From assembly GCA_947259725.1 (NCBI GenBank), contig CAMYNM010000015.1, positions 1 through 64,000 on the forward strand: DNA of 64,000 nucleotides, read 5' to 3'. Below are positions 1 through 8,125 of this stretch, one piece after another; within the stretch, counting starts at the first letter, position 1; each line of letters starts with the position of its first letter. The translations under genes and the position numbers were made by a program. Source of the stretch: CALZIK01 sp945787635. Its GTDB lineage: Bacteria; Acidobacteriota; Thermoanaerobaculia; Multivoradales; JAHEKO01. Under the pieces are notes generated by a model that saw nothing but the letters and a program-made list of their open reading frames with translations, made no database searches and was not told the DNA's origin.

Positions 1-360
1 CTCGACCCGGAGTACCTGGAGATCTGGGAAGGCACCCGGTTCCTGCGTGAAGCGGGCTGGCCCGGTTCGCTCTACGTTTTCGGAGACCCCCGAATTCTCT
101 GGCTGTCCGGAAGGCGACAGTCGATTCCCGTCCACGGCCACGGTTGGGAGCACCTTCCGAAGCGCATGTGGGACCGATTGCCGAGCGAGCTTCTCGCGGC
201 CGAGCCGGCCTACGTTTTCGTGACCGACTACAACTGGGAGCTACTTCAGCGACGGGCGCCGGAGCTGCGCGAAGCGCTCGAACGACTCTACCGTCCTTTG
301 CGCCGGCTGCCCCGGGGCCGGCTGTTGGTTCGAAAACGCGGACTCACAGCCCGCGGCTAG
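1..360 (+). CDS. C-terminal part of a membrane glycosyltransferase-like protein (5' end outside window)
   Basis: The frame is open from base 1 and ends at TAG 358-360, giving 119 residues of a protein that starts upstream of the window. The visible part is soluble and hydrophilic: an aromatic segment with LYVFGDPRILWLSGR, then FVTDYNWELLQRR and a basic tail. Extracytoplasmic C-terminal domains of GT39/ArnT-like mannosyltransferases often look like this, and the next gene is a polyprenyl-phosphate-sugar type GT2, so this assignment is an inference from context. No catalytic region is visible. The stop codon overlaps the stop of the convergent GT2 gene in a shared CTAG. Confidence 0.6.
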   Translation, partial: LDPEYLEIWEGTRFLREAGWPGSLYVFGDPRILWLSGRRQSIPVHGHGWEHLPKRMWDRLPSELLAAEPAYVFVTDYNWELLQRRAPELREALERLYRPLRRLPRGRLLVRKRGLTARG

Positions 361-1085
361 GGCCTGCGCGGCAGGCGGCGGAACCGCAGCTTCAGGACAT
401 CCCAGAACATTCTGGCCGAGTCGCGCAGCGGATCGACCGTGGAGCGCGGCGAGTTGTTCCACGCGACGCCGACCTCCAAGACCGTGTGCCCGAAGGCCTG
501 CGCCAGCCACACCAGCTCGACGTCGAACGCGAATCGCTCGACTCGCATGTGCTCGAACAGCTGCCGGCCGGCCGAGCCTTCGAGCAGCTTGAAGCCGCAC
601 TGCGTGTCCTTGATCTTGGTCATGCCGAGCGACCGGATGATGAGATTGAACGTCCTGCCCATCGACTCGCGCGCCCAGGACTGCCGCTGCCCGATCCGCG
701 ACTCGCCGGTGGCGCGACTGCCGAGAACCAGGTGCGCGTCGGCGGCTCGCGCTTCGAGCCTCTCCAGCTCTTGGATCGGCGCCGACAGATCGGCGTCCGA
801 GATCAGAATCCACTCCCCTGCGCTGGCCAGCACACCGGCCCGGACCGCGGCACCCTTGCCGCGATTCCGTGGAAAGCGGATGACGCGAACACCCGAATCC
901 GAAAAACCTCCCGCCACCTCGGCGGTCCGGTCCGTGCTGGCGTCGTCGACCACCAGGATCTCGTAACTGTCTCCACGCTCGCGCAGATATCGGCTCATCT
1001 CGGCAAGCGTCGCGCCCAACCGATTCTGCTCGTTGAACGCGGGCACCACCACCGAGAGTCGCGGTGCGGGCACGGCATCATTCAT
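357..1085 (-). CDS. GT2 family glycosyltransferase, dolichyl-phosphate beta-glucosyltransferase type
   Basis: A 242-residue GT-A fold enzyme expected to transfer a hexose from a nucleotide sugar to a polyprenyl phosphate at the inner membrane. Visible motifs are the N-terminal SVVVPAFNE strand, the VVDDAST nucleotide-binding loop, RNRGKGAAVRAG, and the DxD-like ISDADLS metal/nucleotide site. The segment TKIKDTQCGFKLL is characteristic of the dolichyl-phosphate beta-glucosyltransferase (ALG5-like) subgroup. There are no C-terminal membrane helices, unlike full DPM/GtrB proteins. The ATG at 1085 has GGAG about ten bases upstream. It converges with the preceding membrane protein and is likely to feed lipid-linked sugar to it or to a similar GT-C enzyme. 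The family call is firm; the exact sugar is unknown. Confidence 0.85.
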   Translation of the reverse strand: MNDAVPAPRLSVVVPAFNEQNRLGATLAEMSRYLRERGDSYEILVVDDASTDRTAEVAGGFSDSGVRVIRFPRNRGKGAAVRAGVLASAGEWILISDADLSAPIQELERLEARAADAHLVLGSRATGESRIGQRQSWARESMGRTFNLIIRSLGMTKIKDTQCGFKLLEGSAGRQLFEHMRVERFAFDVELVWLAQAFGHTVLEVGVAWNNSPRSTVDPLRDSARMFWDVLKLRFRRLPRRP

Positions 1086-1233
1086 ATCGGCCGAGCTCCA
1101 GCGCCGGCTCGGCCGGGACGATCGTGATCCAGGGCAACAGATTCAAGGGGAATCCTTCGAAGGAGCGAGGCGTTCGACCGTTTCCGGCGAGGCGAGCATA
1201 GTACGTCAATCTCGGTTGCCGGACTCGATGTGG

Positions 1234-1239
1234 CAGAAT
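1234..1239 (+). promoter_or_regulatory. Putative -10 element (extended, TGG-CAGAAT) of the beta-propeller gene
   Basis: CAGAAT preceded by TGG lies 8 nt before GTG 1248, and no Shine-Dalgarno sequence precedes that GTG. The arrangement matches the leaderless pattern seen elsewhere in the window. No clear -35 is seen. Confidence 0.35.
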
Positions 1240-1247
1240 CCGCTCAC

Positions 1248-2678
1248 GTGAAGGGTGCTTTGATATTCCTCGCGATGACGGTCTCGGCCGCGATCGCAGC
1301 GGCCCTGGCCCTCGGCATCGGCCAGACCGCGGAGACGCCCCTCGACCCAGCGGTTGCTGGCTCGGATCTCGCCGCCCGCGAGGGCGGATCCGATTGGGAG
1401 AGCTTTCTCGGTCCGACCGGCAACTCGAAGACCGCGGAGACCGGAATCCGCCTGGATTGGCCGCAAACCGGTCTGCCCGTAGCCTGGGTGATCGCGACCG
1501 GCGAAGGCTACAGCGCGCCCGCGGTCTCGCGCGGGCGGCTCTTTCACTTCGATCGAGTCGATGATCGGGCTCGCCTGAGCTGCCTCGACGCCGGCACCGG
1601 GCGCGAGATCTGGCAGCAAAGCTACCCCACCACCTACAGCGACTACTACGACTACAGCAACGGCCCCCGAACCAGCCCGGTGGTTGACGGCGACCGGGTG
1701 TACACCTTCGGCGTCGAAGGCCGGTTGCGATGCCATCGGATTGTCGACGGCGCCGTTCTCTGGGACGTCGACACCGTCGAACGGTTCGGGGTCGTGCAGA
1801 ACTTCTTCGGGGTCGGCAGCAGCCCGGTCGTACACGAAAACCTTCTGATCGCGGTCGTCGGTGGCAGCCCTCCCGGGAGCCCGCGGATCCATACCGGGTC
1901 GGTGACTGGCAATGGCAGCGGGCTGGTCGCGTTCGACAAAAGGACCGGCGAGGTCCGGTACCGCGTCACCGACGAGCTCGCCGGCTACTCGACGCCGGTG
2001 ATCGCCGCGATCGGAGGTCGTGATTGGGGATTCGCGTTCATGCGCGGCGGACTGATCGGCTTCGATCCGATCGCGGGCACTCAGGACTTCTTCTTTCCGT
2101 GGCGGGCGAAGATCCTCGAGAGCGTCAACGCCTCCACCCCGGTCGTCGTCGGCGACACGGTGTTCGTCTCCGAGACCTACGGACCGGGAAGCGCTCTCTT
2201 GAAAGTCGAACCGGGTGGTTACGACGTCGTCTGGCAGGACCCCCCGGGGCGCGGCAAGGCGCTTCAGACCCACTGGAATACTCCGGTCTTTCACGACGGC
2301 TATCTCTATGGCTCGAGCGGGCGCAGCACATCCAACGCCGAGCTGCGCTGCGTTCGACATGCCACCGGCGAAGTCATGTGGAGCCGGAAGGGACTCGGCC
2401 GCGCGACCCTGTTGTACGCGAACGGCCATTTCGTCGTCCTGAGCGAAAACGGCGAGCTGCGCCTGATCCGCGCCTCGCCCGAGAGCTACCAGGAGGTCGC
2501 CCTGGACGACCTCTCCGCAAGGCCGGGGCCCGCCTCCAGGCCGGCATCACAACCCTCGGGGAGTCTGATCACGCCGCCTGCCTGGAACGCGCCGGTACCT
2601 GCAAACGGGCTCCTCTACGTACGCGGCAAGGACACCCTGGTCGCGCTCGAGCTCGACCCCCACAGGGAGGGAGGCTGA
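1248..2678 (+). CDS. Membrane-anchored PQQ-like beta-propeller protein
   Basis: A 476-residue protein starting MKGALIFLAMTVSAAIAA, an N-terminal export or anchor segment. The rest is built from repeated WD/PQQ-type blades: 'APAVSRGRLFHFDR...LSCLDAGTGREIW', 'TSPVVDGDRVYTFG...LRCHRIVDGAVLWD', 'TPVVVGDTVFVSE' and 'TPVFHDGYLYGSSG'. This matches outer-membrane-assembly BamB-like and PQQ-binding-like repeat proteins (PF13360 type). No dehydrogenase catalytic residues are evident, so it is probably a binding or scaffold protein in the periplasm. The frame extends to a GTG at 1230, but that codon sits upstream of the likely -10, so GTG 1248 is preferred. The cyclase-like lipoprotein gene follows after 28 bp and is probably co-transcribed. 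Confidence 0.8.
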   Translation: MKGALIFLAMTVSAAIAAALALGIGQTAETPLDPAVAGSDLAAREGGSDWESFLGPTGNSKTAETGIRLDWPQTGLPVAWVIATGEGYSAPAVSRGRLFHFDRVDDRARLSCLDAGTGREIWQQSYPTTYSDYYDYSNGPRTSPVVDGDRVYTFGVEGRLRCHRIVDGAVLWDVDTVERFGVVQNFFGVGSSPVVHENLLIAVVGGSPPGSPRIHTGSVTGNGSGLVAFDKRTGEVRYRVTDELAGYSTPVIAAIGGRDWGFAFMRGGLIGFDPIAGTQDFFFPWRAKILESVNASTPVVVGDTVFVSETYGPGSALLKVEPGGYDVVWQDPPGRGKALQTHWNTPVFHDGYLYGSSGRSTSNAELRCVRHATGEVMWSRKGLGRATLLYANGHFVVLSENGELRLIRASPESYQEVALDDLSARPGPASRPASQPSGSLITPPAWNAPVPANGLLYVRGKDTLVALELDPHREGG

Positions 2679-2706
2679 GTCGGGGCTCGACTCACTCCAA
2701 CGGAGA

Positions 2707-3525
2707 ATGCGCATCAAACGCTTCAGCCTAGCTCTGGTTCTGGCCTCATTGCTCCCGGCCTGCACCCAAACCGGCGAGCCTCGAATGGACGAATCTCGGG
2801 GTCCGAACCTGGCATTTGCGAAGATCGTGGACCTGAGCCATACCTTTGACGCCGAGACCGTCTACTGGCCGACCTCGCCTTCCAGCTTCGAGCTCGAGGA
2901 GCTCCACAAAGGAACGACCGAAGCGGGGTTCTTCTACTCCGCGAACACTTTCTCGGCACCCGAGCACGGTGGCACGCACCTCGACGCGCCGATTCACTTC
3001 GCCGAAGGCGCCTGGACCACCGACCAGATTCCGCTCGACCGCCTGATCGGACCCGCAGTGGTCATCGACGCCTCCGCTCGAGCCAGCCTCGATCGCGACT
3101 ACCTGCTCACAGCCGCGGACATGCGCGCCTGGGAGACCGAGCACGGAACGATCCCCCAAGCCTCGATCGTCCTGCTCTACACCGGGTGGAGCAAGAGATG
3201 GCCCGACCGGCTGTCCTATCTGGGCGATGACACTCCCGGGGACGCCGCCCATCTCCACTTCCCCGGCTACGGCGAGGACGCCGCCCGCCTCCTTGCCCAC
3301 GAGCGCAAGGCCGCCGTCGTGGGCATCGACACGGCGTCGATCGACCACGGGCAGTCGCGCTACTTTCTCGCCCACCAGGCACTGGCCGCCGCCAACGTCC
3401 CGGCGCTCGAAAACGTCGCCAATCTCGACCAGCTCCCGCCGACCGGCGCCTGGGTGGTGGCGCTTCCGATGAAAATCGGCAGCGGCTCGGGAGGTCCGGT
3501 CCGCATCGCGGCTTTCGTCCCGTGA
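2707..3525 (+). CDS. Cyclase/kynurenine-formamidase-like hydrolase, lipoprotein
   Basis: A 272-residue lipoprotein: the signal sequence ends in the lipobox LLPAC with Cys19. The mature part is a Cyclase family domain (PF04199), the metal-dependent hydrolase fold of KynB-type arylformamidases. The defining metal motif HGGTHLDAPIHF begins at residue 87. A second conserved stretch, FPGYGEDAARLL, is followed by GIDTASIDHG. Family members hydrolyse N-formyl or cyclic amides; the substrate here is unknown. It shares a transcript direction with the beta-propeller gene. The start codon has GGAG only two bases upstream, so translation may be coupled or weak. The signal peptide and motif make the family call secure. 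Confidence 0.85.
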   Translation: MRIKRFSLALVLASLLPACTQTGEPRMDESRGPNLAFAKIVDLSHTFDAETVYWPTSPSSFELEELHKGTTEAGFFYSANTFSAPEHGGTHLDAPIHFAEGAWTTDQIPLDRLIGPAVVIDASARASLDRDYLLTAADMRAWETEHGTIPQASIVLLYTGWSKRWPDRLSYLGDDTPGDAAHLHFPGYGEDAARLLAHERKAAVVGIDTASIDHGQSRYFLAHQALAAANVPALENVANLDQLPPTGAWVVALPMKIGSGSGGPVRIAAFVP

Positions 3526-3544
3526 GTCACGCCATCCAACCTTT

Positions 3545-3569
3545 TCGGATGGGGCCGTCCGGCATCCGA
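3545..3569 (+). terminator. Hairpin, probable terminator after the cyclase gene
   Basis: Arms TCGGATG (3545-3551) and CATCCGA (3563-3569) form a perfect 7-bp stem with an 11-nt loop. There is no good T-tract, so termination is only suggested. It lies between the cyclase stop and the cytochrome gene. Confidence 0.35.
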
Positions 3570-3643
3570 GTTGGTACTCTTCCAGCAGCAGAAGGTGCTC
3601 ATTCGTCGCTCCATCTGCACTGGACAAACAGGAGGAGAAGACC

Positions 3644-3994
3644 ATGAAGCTCAATGCCGGAATCCTTGTCGTGCTCGCCGCTCTTGCCGCGGCCACTCTC
3701 GCGCCGACGGCGTCGGCTGAAGAGCTCGACGGCAAAACGCTCTTCACCGAAACCCACAAATGCAATATGTGCCACGCGGTCCCCGCGGCCGAGATCGAGG
3801 CCAAAACAACGTCGGAGAAGATGAAGGGCAGCGACCTGGGTGGCAAGGTCGAGGTAGACTTCAAGACCCTCGCGGCCTATGTCCGCAAGGCCGGCGAGCT
3901 CGACGGCGAGTCACATAAGAAGGAATTCAAGGGCACGGACGAAGAGCTCCAGGCCATCATCGACTGGCTCGGATCGCTCGAAGCCCAGGAGTAG
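3644..3994 (+). CDS. Small secreted c-type cytochrome
   Basis: A 116-residue protein with a signal peptide (MKLNAGILVVLAALAAATLA, cleavage after TASA). One haem c motif, CNMCH, lies at residues 40-44. Met60 in SEKMKGSDLGG is a possible axial ligand, and the C-terminal helix TDEELQAIIDWLGSL is typical of class I cytochromes. It is likely to be a periplasmic electron carrier. The ATG is preceded by a strong AGGAGGAGAAG ribosome site, which fixes the start. It stands alone with a terminator-like hairpin upstream, so it is likely to be monocistronic. The partner oxidoreductase is not visible nearby. Confidence 0.85.
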   Translation: MKLNAGILVVLAALAAATLAPTASAEELDGKTLFTETHKCNMCHAVPAAEIEAKTTSEKMKGSDLGGKVEVDFKTLAAYVRKAGELDGESHKKEFKGTDEELQAIIDWLGSLEAQE

Positions 3995-4041
3995 TCCGCC
4001 GATTCCAGCCGGCGGCTTTTGACCGCGCGCCCGGTGGGTCG

Positions 4042-4047
4042 TAGACT
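4042..4047 (+). promoter_or_regulatory. Putative -10 element TAGACT, leaderless-type spacing
   Basis: TAGACT ends 8 nt before ATG 4056, and no Shine-Dalgarno sequence precedes the ATG. Confidence 0.4.
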
Positions 4048-4055
4048 CTCAAGGC

Positions 4056-6647
4056 ATGTTCCGCCGGTCCCAGGCCGATCGTTTGCGCCGGCGGGTGCCA
4101 GGTCTGCTTCTCGGGCTCTGCTCGGGTTTCCTGATCGCCTGCGGAGGAAAGTCCGCCGGGGAGGTTGAAGCCGGCCCGGTCGAACCCGGTCTCGCCGGCC
4201 GCACGGCCCATGCGGCGAGCACCGTCGAAGTCGAGCTGAGCGATGGCTCGAACCTGGGCGAGGGCTTTCTGGTCTGGGAGTCCAATCGCACCGGTAAGTG
4301 GCGGATCTGGACGCGCGGGCTTTCGGTGCCCGCAGCGCGCCAGCTCAGCCCGGACCAGGGAGCCAGCCCGCACTGCTGTCCGCACATCTCGCCCGATGGC
4401 GCCTGGGTCGCCTATCTGCGGCTCGACGGCGTCGGCGGCTACGCCGCCGGCGGCGCGACAGGCGAGCTGCGGCTGATCCGGCCGGACGGCACCGACGATC
4501 ACGCGGTCGGGGGCCGCGCGCGAGCCCTGCACGAGAATCGCGGTGTGGTCTGGCGCGACCCCAACGAGTTGATCTACCTGCGAGAGGATTTCAGCACCTG
4601 GTCGCTCGACATCCGCGACGGACGCACCGAAGAGCTCCTCGCAGCCTCTTCCGGCTTCGACACCCCCGAGCGCGGATGGCTCCTCAATCCGCAGCTTACT
4701 CACGCGGTCACAGGACACGCCGATTTCTCACCGTACGACAGCTCGAGCCGGACGGTTGCGCGAAGAAACCCGCTGGGCGGCTGCCAGCCCTACTTTTCCC
4801 ACGACGGCCGATGGGGATTCTGGACCGCGGGAACCGGCGGGCCGATCTTCCGGATCGACCTCGCCACCGCAGAGCGGTCGACGATTCTTCGCAAGGCCGA
4901 CCCGCGCGTGCCCCGAAGCCTCGGCTACGCCTACTTCCCGATGTTCTCCAAAGACGGCCGGCTCTTCACCTTCGCCGGCTCGCCGTACGTGCACGATCAC
5001 TTCAAGGCCGACTACGAGGTCTTCGTGGCGGAAGCCGACCCCGAGACCCTGGAGCTTCAAGGCAACGCGGTTCGCATGACCTTCGACCCCGGGACCGACC
5101 GCTTCCCCGACGTCTTCCTCGCGCCGCTCGACCTGGGTCGCCATCGCGGCGAAGCTCCGTTCGAAGTTCGCTTCGCTCTCGCAACCGACCCGTCCGCATC
5201 CAAGGCGACCTGGACCTTCGATTTCGGCGACGGCTCGACCGGCGCCGGAACCACGATCAGCCACACTTACCGGAAGCCGGGCCGCTACGAGGTGCGAGCC
5301 GTGCCGGTGAATGGAAGCGACTCCGAGGCACGCCGTGGGCGAGTCGCCGTCGACGCGGCGGCCGGGCCGAAACCGGTCTCGGTTTCGCTCACCGACCGGG
5401 GGCGGACCGTCGTCGTCGGCTTCGACGAAGCGATAACCGCGACCGAGCCCGAGATCGAGTTCGGCTCGGGTCGGCGGGTCACCGGCTGGTCGCTCGGGGT
5501 CGACGGACGTTCGCTGCTGATCACGCCGGAGACCCGAGTCGACCAATTCGAAACGATCACTCTGGGCCGGGTCGGCGACCACGCGCAGCGGGTCAACTGG
5601 ATGGACAGGGCGTCGCTCGAGATCGAGCCGCCGCTCTGGCCGAGCAACCGCGACGGGCTGGTCTTCCTTTGGGAGACCGGCCGCGCCCCCAACCTGGTGG
5701 CGGATCCTTCCTCAGGCGCCGAACAAGCCTGCGTTGTCCACGCCAAGGGCGGCGCGCGTCTCGACCACGACTTCGCAATGGCACTCGGCGCCGGAAGCTT
5801 CGTCGCCGAGCAGAGCGACGCCGACCGGATCCTCAAGGCTTGCACCACGACCAACGCGTGCGGCGTCGAGGTGGTCATACGGCCGGAGGCGAGCACCGGA
5901 GACGGCCTCCGGGAGATCGTCTCGTTCTCGAACGGCAAGCCACACGGCGCCAATTTCGTCCTCGGGCAGCGGGGCGCGCGTCTGATCTTCCGCCCCCGAT
6001 TGAGCGGCGGCGGCCCGGGCGCGCTTCCGGACGTCGATCTCGGCACGATTCCGGTCGGCGAAACCGCTCACGTCGTGGTTTCCTATGAAACCGGACGCTT
6101 GATCGCCTTCGTCAACGGCGTCGAGGTCGCCGACGAGGCTCCGCCCGGCGGCTTCTTCCACTGGCCGCGACGTTCTCTGATCCTCGGAAACGTCCCGTCC
6201 GGCGGCACTGCCTGGATCGGCGCGCTCGAAGGCCTGGCGATCTACGACCGCTTCATAGAGCGCGCCGAAGCGATCGAAAACCACCTGCGGTACCGCGAGA
6301 CGCTCGCACAGCGCCCGGAGGTACCGCGCCTGGTGGTCGAGGCTACGCTTCTTACGAGCTCTCCGGCGCCGAGTCTGCAGGAGATCAGCCCCTACCGCGA
6401 GGCCCTTGCAGTCTCGGAGTACCGCATTGACAGGGTGATCGAAGGACAGATTCCGGGCGAGCGGATCCGAGTCGCTCACTGGGTGATCCTCGACGGAGCC
6501 ACGCTCGAAGCTGACACATTCGGCGTCGGGAGCCAGCGCACCTTGACGCTCGAGCCCTACGCCGACAACCCGCAGCTCGAGAGCACCTTCGTCGCCGACA
6601 GTCTGCCACCGGGGTCAGCGCCCCTCTTCTACGCCGTCTCGGACTGA
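4056..6647 (+). CDS. Large lipoprotein with TolB-like propeller, PKD and LamG-like domains
   Basis: 863 residues with a lipobox LIAC (Cys29). The N-terminal half holds PD40/TolB-like repeats such as 'LVWESNRTGKWRIW', 'SPDGAWVAYLRLDG' and 'FSKDGRLFTFAGSPYV'. A PKD domain follows around residues 365-430, with TWTFDFGDGS and ISHTYRKPGRYEVRAV. The C-terminal third has a concanavalin-like/LamG fold, about 590-740: 'GVEVVIRPEAS', 'VVSYETGRLIAFVNGVEV' and 'IGALEGLAIYDRFI'. The mix of propeller, PKD and lectin-like folds suggests binding of surface polysaccharide. It precedes the MBOAT gene by only 6 bp and so belongs to the O-acylation unit. No enzyme active site is seen. Confidence 0.8.
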   Translation: MFRRSQADRLRRRVPGLLLGLCSGFLIACGGKSAGEVEAGPVEPGLAGRTAHAASTVEVELSDGSNLGEGFLVWESNRTGKWRIWTRGLSVPAARQLSPDQGASPHCCPHISPDGAWVAYLRLDGVGGYAAGGATGELRLIRPDGTDDHAVGGRARALHENRGVVWRDPNELIYLREDFSTWSLDIRDGRTEELLAASSGFDTPERGWLLNPQLTHAVTGHADFSPYDSSSRTVARRNPLGGCQPYFSHDGRWGFWTAGTGGPIFRIDLATAERSTILRKADPRVPRSLGYAYFPMFSKDGRLFTFAGSPYVHDHFKADYEVFVAEADPETLELQGNAVRMTFDPGTDRFPDVFLAPLDLGRHRGEAPFEVRFALATDPSASKATWTFDFGDGSTGAGTTISHTYRKPGRYEVRAVPVNGSDSEARRGRVAVDAAAGPKPVSVSLTDRGRTVVVGFDEAITATEPEIEFGSGRRVTGWSLGVDGRSLLITPETRVDQFETITLGRVGDHAQRVNWMDRASLEIEPPLWPSNRDGLVFLWETGRAPNLVADPSSGAEQACVVHAKGGARLDHDFAMALGAGSFVAEQSDADRILKACTTTNACGVEVVIRPEASTGDGLREIVSFSNGKPHGANFVLGQRGARLIFRPRLSGGGPGALPDVDLGTIPVGETAHVVVSYETGRLIAFVNGVEVADEAPPGGFFHWPRRSLILGNVPSGGTAWIGALEGLAIYDRFIERAEAIENHLRYRETLAQRPEVPRLVVEATLLTSSPAPSLQEISPYREALAVSEYRIDRVIEGQIPGERIRVAHWVILDGATLEADTFGVGSQRTLTLEPYADNPQLESTFVADSLPPGSAPLFYAVSD

Positions 6648-6653
6648 CAGCTC

Positions 6654-8123
6654 GTGGTCTTCAGCTCGCACGTCTTCGTCTACGGCTTCCTGCCGATCGC
6701 GCTCCTTGGGTACTACCTGCTGCCGAGGGCGCTGAAGCATCTCGGTCTGACCGCACTGAGCTACGCCTTCTACGGTTGGGCCAACCCGGCCTTCATGGTG
6801 CTGATGCTCACCTCCACCGCGATCGACTACGCTTGCGGGCTTACGATCGCGGGAGCGTGGGGGCGTCGGGGAAAGCTCGCGCCGCTCGAGCCGGCGAGCG
6901 AGGGCGGCTCGCGCACCAGGAAGCAGCGAGTCGCGGTCACCGTGTCGATCGTTTCGAATCTGACTCTCCTGGGCGTCTTCAAGTACTTCAACTTCGCCGT
7001 AGACAACTACAACGCGGTCGTCACCTGGTTGGACATGCCCGACCAGGCGTTGAGCTCGGCGCTCCATGTCGTCCTGCCGCTCGGCATCAGCTTCTACACG
7101 TTCCAGTCGATGAGCTATTCGATCGACGTCTATCGGGGACACGCGCCGGCACTGCGCAACCCGATCGACTTCGCCTGCTACGTATCGATGTTCCCCCAGT
7201 TGGTGGCCGGACCGATCATCCGCTTCTCGGAGATTCACGACCAGCTGAGGCAGCGCACCCACACCCTCGAGAAGTTCTCCAGAGGCGCGGCATTCGTCTG
7301 CCTCGGACTGGCCAAGAAGATCATCCTCGCCAACCCCTGCGGCAAGATCGCCGACACGACATTCGATGCCGGCTCGGTGCTGGCCCTGGACGCCTGGTAC
7401 GGCGTGACCGCCTACGCGTTTCAGATCTACTTCGACTTCAGCGCCTATTCCGACCTGGCGATCGGACTGGGCCTGATGCTCGGTTTCGTGTTCCCCAAGA
7501 ACTTCGACTCACCCTACAAGTCGGCGTCGATCACCGAATTCTGGCGGCGCTGGCACATCTCGCTCTCCACGTGGCTTCGGGATTACCTCTACAAGCCGCT
7601 CGGCGGCAACCGACGCGGCCCCCGTCGCACGTACCTGAATCTCGCCCTGGTCATGCTCCTCGGCGGACTCTGGCACGGCGCCGCCTGGAACTTCGTCGCT
7701 TGGGGCGCTCTCCACGGTCTGCTCCTCGCCCTCGAGCGATCCCGTGGGAAACGGTCCCTGTTCGATCGGCTGCCCCGCGGATGGGCGATCGCGGCGACAT
7801 TTCTTCTGGTGCTCGTGTCATGGGTCTTCTTCCGCGCCGAGAATCTCCAGGCCTCTCTGACCTATCTGGCCGCCATGTTCGGAGCGACCGGAGCGACCGG
7901 AGCGGGGACCTCCGCCGTTCTGCTCGGCGGTCTGATCTACCGCCCCTACTACCTGCTCAGCTTTGCCATCGCGGCGGTGGTCGCGTTTGGCGCGCCCCAG
8001 ACCTGGGACTGGACTCGCCGGCTGCAGCCGTGGAAGGCGATCGCCTGCCTCGCCCTCTTCTGGCTGTCGCTGGCGCTGCTGACCGGCCAGTCCTATAACC
8101 CCTTCATCTATTTCATCTTCTAG
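6654..8123 (+). CDS. MBOAT family membrane O-acyltransferase, AlgI-like
   Basis: A 489-residue polytopic membrane protein that starts at GTG just after the previous stop and begins FSSHVFVYGFLPIALLGYYLL, the usual AlgI N-terminus. MBOAT signatures are 'LPLGISFYTFQSMSYSIDVYRG', 'FPQLVAGPIIRFSEI', 'FDFSAYSDLAIGLGLMLGF' and 'FWRRWHISLSTWLRDYLY'. The catalytic histidine lies in GGLWHGAAWNFVAWG, near residue 341. AlgI-type proteins pass acetyl groups across the inner membrane to a periplasmic SGNH partner that acetylates an exopolysaccharide, and that partner is the next gene. A short 9-bp repeat near the 3' end encodes GATGATGAG in a loop. Confidence 0.9.
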   Translation: MVFSSHVFVYGFLPIALLGYYLLPRALKHLGLTALSYAFYGWANPAFMVLMLTSTAIDYACGLTIAGAWGRRGKLAPLEPASEGGSRTRKQRVAVTVSIVSNLTLLGVFKYFNFAVDNYNAVVTWLDMPDQALSSALHVVLPLGISFYTFQSMSYSIDVYRGHAPALRNPIDFACYVSMFPQLVAGPIIRFSEIHDQLRQRTHTLEKFSRGAAFVCLGLAKKIILANPCGKIADTTFDAGSVLALDAWYGVTAYAFQIYFDFSAYSDLAIGLGLMLGFVFPKNFDSPYKSASITEFWRRWHISLSTWLRDYLYKPLGGNRRGPRRTYLNLALVMLLGGLWHGAAWNFVAWGALHGLLLALERSRGKRSLFDRLPRGWAIAATFLLVLVSWVFFRAENLQASLTYLAAMFGATGATGAGTSAVLLGGLIYRPYYLLSFAIAAVVAFGAPQTWDWTRRLQPWKAIACLALFWLSLALLTGQSYNPFIYFIF

Positions 8124-8125
8124 AT

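Noticed and set aside
7881..7906. Short tandem repeat GGAGCGACC considered as a regulatory or CRISPR-like repeat
   Set aside because: Only about three copies inside the MBOAT coding region, in frame, encoding GATGATGAG; no spacers.
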